Shown here: piece by piece, positions 59,803 through 64,000 of the stretch | Numbering within the stretch: the stretch's first letter is position 1 | Layout of the letters: each line of letters opens with the position of its first letter | Assembly: GCA_038049695.1 (NCBI GenBank) | Contig: CP142454.1 | Span: 87,690,501-87,754,500, forward strand | Direction: 5' to 3' | Source: Cinnamomum chago | Lineage: Eukaryota > Streptophyta > Magnoliopsida > Laurales > Lauraceae | Length of the DNA: 64,000 bases | Made by a program: the position numbers and the translations under genes | Notes under the pieces: generated by a model | Database searches by the model: none | What the model saw: the letters and a program-made list of their open reading frames with translations, nothing else | Told to the model about the DNA's origin: nothing

Positions 59803-62399
59803 TTTTTTTGAAATGGTAACTTGTATTAAAAGGAAAAAGAGAAATACAAAAGAGCTTTACAGTATAAAAGAGTTATATTGAGAAGCGGCCGGGAGAAACC
59901 CCCAAAAAACAGCCACCTCCCAAGAGGAGGGGAAGCAGAGACAAGGAGGAGGAAAAAGGAAACAGATCAAACCGAGGTGACTTCCCTCCATTTGTACATA
60001 ATAGCATCACTAGATAAGCCCCGAAACTCTGGAAGATTGGAGGTCCACGAGGCAACGCAGAATTTCATTTTAAGAATTAATTCTTCTTGGGAGGAAGCTA
60101 TCCCTTCAAAACATCTCCTATTTCTCTCTTTCCAAATCGTCCAAATGCAAGCCAAAAAAGAAATGCGCCACATGATCTTCCCTTTGGAAGTAGTAGTCGG
60201 GTTAGCCCACTGAAGGAACAAATCAGGTAAGGATTGCGGCATGACCCAACTGCAATTAAACTCCTCCAGGATGGCTGTCCAGAGGCCTTTCGTCTGCTTG
60301 CAATGAAGCAGAAGATGATCAACTGTTTCCTCGTCCGCTAGGCAGAGGGGGCAAGCATTGACAAGGATAATATGTCTGTGGCGAAGATTGTCCATTGTTA
60401 AGATATTTTTTTGGAGAGCAATCCAAGTAAAAGCAATGACTCTAGGAGGGGCCTTAATCTTCCATAAACGATGCCAGCTTTGGGAAGCCATAGAAGTGTT
60501 CGATAAGGCGGAGAAGAAAGAGGAGACCGAAAAAGAGCCATCACTAGAATGTGTCCAGATCCTGCTGTCTTGCCTTTCTCTAGAGCCATCTATGCCATTG
60601 AGAATCTCAAGAAGATTTAAGAGATTAGCTTCTTCATCCTCGGAAAGATTCCTTCTAAAAATAGGCCACCACAATTGATTATAATTGCTTGTGTCAAGGT
60701 AGTCACTAATCTTGGCATTCCGGTTTCTGACACATCTGTAGAGATCAGGGAACTGAAGCGCTAAAGGGATTTCACCAGCCCAAACATCATGCCAGAAGAA
60801 GATTTTCTCACCATTACCAACCCGGTAGCGGATAGATTGGGTAAAAGAAGCCTTGGAACTGTATATCCCTTTCCAGAATTTCGAACTTCCTCTTGAAGGA
60901 GGAAAGGTTTCCCAACCATTTCTTCTCACTTTATATTTCGCTACCAGGATGCTTTTCCAAAGGCCTTCTGAATCATCTCCAAGTCGCCAAAGCCATTTAC
61001 CCAACAGAGCTTGGTTCATCTTCCTTAAAGGTCTTATTCCAAGGCCACCCAAGCCTTTGGGGGAGCGAACCGTTGTCCAATTCACTAGGTGAAATTTTTT
61101 GGAGTCCTCGCGGCCTTGCCAAAGAAAATCTCTTTGAAGCTTCTCAATGCGGTCAATGATTGCAGCCGGGCACTTAAGGATGGATATGAAGTAGATAGGA
61201 AGGTTGGCAAGAGCAGATTGAATCAAAACTATTCTATCTCCCAGGGATAAATACTTTGCTTTCCAAGAAGATAGCTTTTTCTCGATCCTCTCAATCACTG
61301 GGTTCCAAACAGAGTTAGGCACTTTGTCCAAGCATAGGGGAAGACCGAGGTAGGAGGATGGGAAGGAGTCAACTTTGCACCCCAATATGGTAGCATAGTG
61401 ACGGAGGGATAAGTCTTCGGTAGATACTCCGAGGATGGAGCTTTTTGAGAAGTTTATCCTGAGACCCGAAACAGCTTCAAAACATCTGAGAATTGCAACC
61501 AAAATTTTTATTTGGTCTTCATCAGCATCACAGAAAAGGAGAGTATCATCTGCATATTGGAGGTGGGAGACAGGAGGAGCATTGTGAGAAGGCTTGAAAC
61601 CGTGGATCAAGTTGCATGCTTCTGCTTTGGACAGCATCTGACTAAGGGCTTCTCCAATAATGACAAATAGGAAGGCAGACAAGGGATCCCCCTGTCGTAA
61701 GCCCCTCTCAGCTGGAAAGAAACCTTTCGGGGAACCATTGATTAAGATGGAGAAGGTGGCAGACGAAATGCATTCTTTGATCCAGGTCCTCCATTTTAAG
61801 CGAAAGCCCATTCTGCGCATCAAGTAAAGGAGGAAGTCCCAATCCACCATGTCGAAGGCCTTTTCCAAGTCGAGTTTGCAAATAATTCCGGGAAGTTTAT
61901 CCTTGTATCTGGAATGGATGCATTCATTGGCAACAAGAACCCCATCTAAAATCTGTCTACCTTGAACAAAGGCACCTTGAGAGAGGGAGATGATGGAAGG
62001 GAGAATCTTTTGGAGTCTAGAAGCAAGCACTTTAGCTAAGATTTTGTAAATGCTGCCTAGAAGACTAATTGGCCTGAAGTCCTTTATACTGTCAGCCCCT
62101 GTCTTCTTTGGGATAAGGGCAATGAAAGAGGCACCGATCGATTTGGAAAGCCTTCCTCTAGAGTGAAATTCCTTCATAAAGGCCATAATGTCAACCCGAA
62201 GGAGGTCCCAGAATCTGTGGAAGAATGAAATTGGAAAGCCGTCTGGGCCTGGAGCTTTGTCACTAGCTAGATTAAAAACCGCCGCTTTGACTTCTTCCTC
62301 GTGGAACTCATCTTCCAACCAATTCGCATTCTCTTCGCTGATGGAGGGGAAGTGGAGATTGTCTAAGGAAGGCTTGCAAGTGCCATCCTTTTTATACAA
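59803..62399 (-). mobile_element. L1-type LINE, 5'-truncated, recent
   Basis: The minus-strand element ends in a short A tail (T-run at 59801-59809). It is flanked by GTCCATT at 59796-59802 and 62400-62406, a 7-bp duplication of the interrupted gypsy codons. The 5' half (ORF1, endonuclease) is missing. The long open frame points to a young insertion. Confidence 0.88.
59967..62399 (-). CDS. LINE ORF2 C-terminal part: reverse transcriptase and zf-RVT
   Basis: About 810 codons stay open to the stop at 59967. Motifs in order: KAPGPDGFPISFF, ALIPKKTGADSIKDFRPISL, SQGAFVQGRQILDGV, KLDLEKAFDMVDW, RGLRQGDPLSAFLFV, the catalytic YADD (LQYADDTLLF), LGLPL, and the C-terminal zf-RVT segment (WKIKAPPRVIAFTW, CPLCLADEETVDHLLLHC). 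The 5' end is a truncation junction: the frame continues upstream into gypsy codons (LPMD), so there is no native start. The enzyme would reverse transcribe LINE RNA, but without an endonuclease this copy is not autonomous. Confidence 0.92.
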   Translation of the reverse strand: MYKKDGTCKPSLDNLHFPSISEENANWLEDEFHEEEVKAAVFNLASDKAPGPDGFPISFFHRFWDLLRVDIMAFMKEFHSRGRLSKSIGASFIALIPKKTGADSIKDFRPISLLGSIYKILAKVLASRLQKILPSIISLSQGAFVQGRQILDGVLVANECIHSRYKDKLPGIICKLDLEKAFDMVDWDFLLYLMRRMGFRLKWRTWIKECISSATFSILINGSPKGFFPAERGLRQGDPLSAFLFVIIGEALSQMLSKAEACNLIHGFKPSHNAPPVSHLQYADDTLLFCDADEDQIKILVAILRCFEAVSGLRINFSKSSILGVSTEDLSLRHYATILGCKVDSFPSSYLGLPLCLDKVPNSVWNPVIERIEKKLSSWKAKYLSLGDRIVLIQSALANLPIYFISILKCPAAIIDRIEKLQRDFLWQGREDSKKFHLVNWTTVRSPKGLGGLGIRPLRKMNQALLGKWLWRLGDDSEGLWKSILVAKYKVRRNGWETFPPSRGSSKFWKGIYSSKASFTQSIRYRVGNGEKIFFWHDVWAGEIPLALQFPDLYRCVRNRNAKISDYLDTSNYNQLWWPIFRRNLSEDEEANLLNLLEILNGIDGSRERQDSRIWTHSSDGSFSVSSFFSALSNTSMASQSWHRLWKIKAPPRVIAFTWIALQKNILTMDNLRHRHIILVNACPLCLADEETVDHLLLHCKQTKGLWTAILEEFNCSWVMPQSLPDLFLQWANPTTTSKGKIMWRISFLACIWTIWKERNRRCFEGIASSQEELILKMKFCVASWTSNLPEFRGLSSDAIMYKWREVTSV

Positions 62400-62406
62400 G
62401 TCCATT

Positions 62407-63871
62407 GGTAGCACATCGCACCAAATTGTATCTTTGTAATCATCACCAACTGCAAAAATAACCTCACATGTATGTCATACTTGCACTTCATCACCTGTTA
62501 TTAGCCATTTGACAAAGTAGGGACAATTGTGCTTGTAAACCTTCAACTTCAAGCGATCAACAAGAGTTTGAGAGATAATATTCTCACAACTTCCACCATC
62601 AATCACAACTGTACAACTTTGCCTATGTATTGTACCTGTGGAACGAAATATATTTTTCCGCAACCATTTCTTCTCAACAGTGGGTAAAGACTCTTGTTGC
62701 ACCAAGAGAAGTGCACCCTCTGTTTCAGCTGCAATTTCCTCCACTTCATCGGATTCTTCACTTTTAGGATCATCTTTTATTTTCGATTCTTCTTGTGCAC
62801 CTTCCAATAAATTTATTCTTTTTTGGCATTCAAATGCACGGTGACCCCTTTGCTTACAATGAAAACATGTGAACTTGTTCTGATCTTCAAACTTGGAGGA
62901 AAACTTTTATGAGGAACTGGCACTTGGATTGAAGTGTGGCTTTACGGGAGTCTTTTGTGCAGGCCATTTAGAGACACTAAACTTTCGAGCTTGATAATTA
63001 GCAATGTCTTCTGCTTTGATCACATGTTGGATGATCTCATCAACATTATCAAAATTCTGAAAGTAAGGATATGTTGTATGTCAATGCGCAACCCATGAAA
63101 ATATCGATCAACCAACACATCATCATCTTCATTCAAGCCAGAACGAGCTTGCATGGTTAGGAACTCCTCAGAATATTCAATAATAGTTTTGGAACTTTGT
63201 TCCAAATCTTAAAAATTTGAACGGAGATCTCTGGAATAATTCATAAGGAGGAATTTTTGTTTCAACAAATTCTTCATCTCGATCCATGTGTCAACGGGGT
63301 CAATATTTTGATTTTTTTTTTTTTTTTTTTTTTGTGACTCGGCCCACCATATCGCAGCATAATTGCGAAATCGAGTTGCCACTAAGGTGACTTTATGACC
63401 ATCTGTCATTGGCTTGTTTGCAAAAATATTTTCGACACACACTAACCAATCCTTGAATTCCTCCGGTTTCAACTTTCCATCATATTCGGGAAACACGAGC
63501 TTAATGCCCAAATCACGATCAACATTGACTGCATGTGGATCTCGTTGATTCCAATTATGTCCTCCATCAACTTGATGATTATCCTCACGCCGATTAGTTT
63601 CTAAAGTAGTTAATCTGGTTTCAATCAGTGCAAGAGTATCTTGCATTTGAACCATCATTGCGAATAGTTGATTAACATTTGCTAATAATTCCGCAACGGT
63701 TCCCCTCAAATCATCATCATTATTGGAGGAAGACTCTACTGCTACATGCTTCTTTAGAGGCATCTTTGTGTAATGCAAATTTAAAATTTGTGGCTGACCT
63801 GATGTATAGATCTGCTTGCCAGGAGCACGTAGGTGAAGACAGATATCAAATCTGACTTTGTATGAGCCCAA
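62407..63871 (-). pseudogene. Gypsy-type gag and protease
   Basis: Gag starts near 63760 (MPLKKHVAVESS), with a coiled-coil stretch and the gag core (FPEYDGKLKPEEFKDWL, VATRFRNYAAIWWAES, WIEMKNLLKQKF). A 22-T run at 63312-63333 adds a Lys run in gag. An in-frame stop is at 63209 and another follows about 63020. After a frame change come a zinc-knuckle-like CFHCKQRGHRAFEC near 62830-62870 and the protease (VVIDGGSCENIISQTLVDRL, near 62560-62620). The gene is inactive. Confidence 0.83.
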
Positions 63872-63954
63872 TATCGCAGAAACAACCTATGGCCGTTGAT
63901 CTGGTCAAAATCTGGGTTGTTTGATCTGCTGATGATGTGGCAGGATGATGTTAG

Positions 63955-63966
63955 CCTCTGGTGCCA
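63955..63966 (-). other. Degenerate tRNA-iMet primer-binding site
   Basis: On the minus strand TGGCACCAGAGG resembles TGGTATCAGAGC with three mismatches, in the right place upstream of gag. The bases from 63967 would then be the inner end of the 5' LTR. Confidence 0.5.
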
Positions 63967-64000
63967 CTAACGTACTTCACAGGAATGAGGTTGGGTGACT

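Larger units (their letters stand above)
59200..64000 (-). mobile_element. Gypsy-type LTR element lacking reverse transcriptase and integrase (partial)
   Basis: On the minus strand a primer site lies at 63955-63966, then gag and protease, then directly a purine tract (GCCTGGGGGGAA) and a probable 3' LTR near 59200-59546. The 5' LTR continues past the window end. Reverse transcriptase, RNase H and integrase are missing, so it is an internally deleted, non-autonomous element. An L1-type LINE (59803-62399) splits the protease-reverse transcriptase spacer. It lies after PCO exon 3, presumably in an intron. Confidence 0.75.

Overview
This window is nuclear DNA of a flowering plant. Three spliced plant genes are recognisable: a CBL-interacting protein kinase (CIPK), a male-discoverer/MRH1-type LRR receptor pseudokinase, and a plant cysteine oxidase (PCO). 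They sit in AT-rich, strongly transposon-filled sequence with long introns. The species cannot be named from sequence alone. Nothing bacterial, viral or organellar was recognised.

Layout. 1-973 is a foldback repeat with TATCGG-rich arms. 974-2881 is unclassified sequence that ends like an LTR at a tRNA-iMet primer site, directly followed by a stray piece of a CIPK 3' end. 3361-11436 is a decayed Ty1-copia element (252-bp LTRs, TTGGG target duplication) carrying a 5.1-kb hAT transposon (4145-9220). 12.3-14.6 kb holds a MITE, a non-autonomous relative of that hAT (which itself holds an inverted TRIM-like pair) and a tRNA-derived SINE. 14962-16919 (minus) is the CIPK gene. 18623-19167 is a large foldback. 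20536-30831 (minus) is the 12-exon receptor pseudokinase gene, whose introns hold a LINE fragment and other repeats. 33.7-39.3 kb is mostly unrecognised apart from a Tourist-like MITE, a foldback and a LINE/SINE tail. 39277-49989 is a nearly full-length Ty3-gypsy Tat element in minus orientation (673/674-bp LTRs, CAACC target duplication) that carries a separate, spliced antisense gene on the plus strand. 51095-51820 is a TIR element with an internal tandem duplication. 51880-58835 is the 5' part of a PCO gene; its 4.25-kb intron holds two different hAT-like elements inserted in succession at the same 8-bp target. 59.2 kb to the end is a gypsy-type element lacking most of pol, interrupted by a young L1-type LINE whose ORF is still open.

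How the parts relate. The host genes belong to calcium/stress signalling (CIPK), cell-surface signalling (LRR pseudokinase) and oxygen sensing (PCO); nothing shows that they work together. The transposons form a layered record: hAT in copia, TRIM palindrome in a hAT derivative, LINE in gypsy, hAT in hAT target duplication. By eye, the copia LTRs differ at about 15 of 252 sites and the Tat LTRs at about 18 of 673, so the Tat insertion is younger. The most unusual items are the antisense spliced gene in the Tat element, the CIPK fragment fused to a retroelement primer site, the double hAT insertion at one 8-mer, and a chimeric copia leader that looks like a TRIM element. Splice sites, LTR limits and target duplications were read by eye; family names rest on recognisable motifs, not on database searches.
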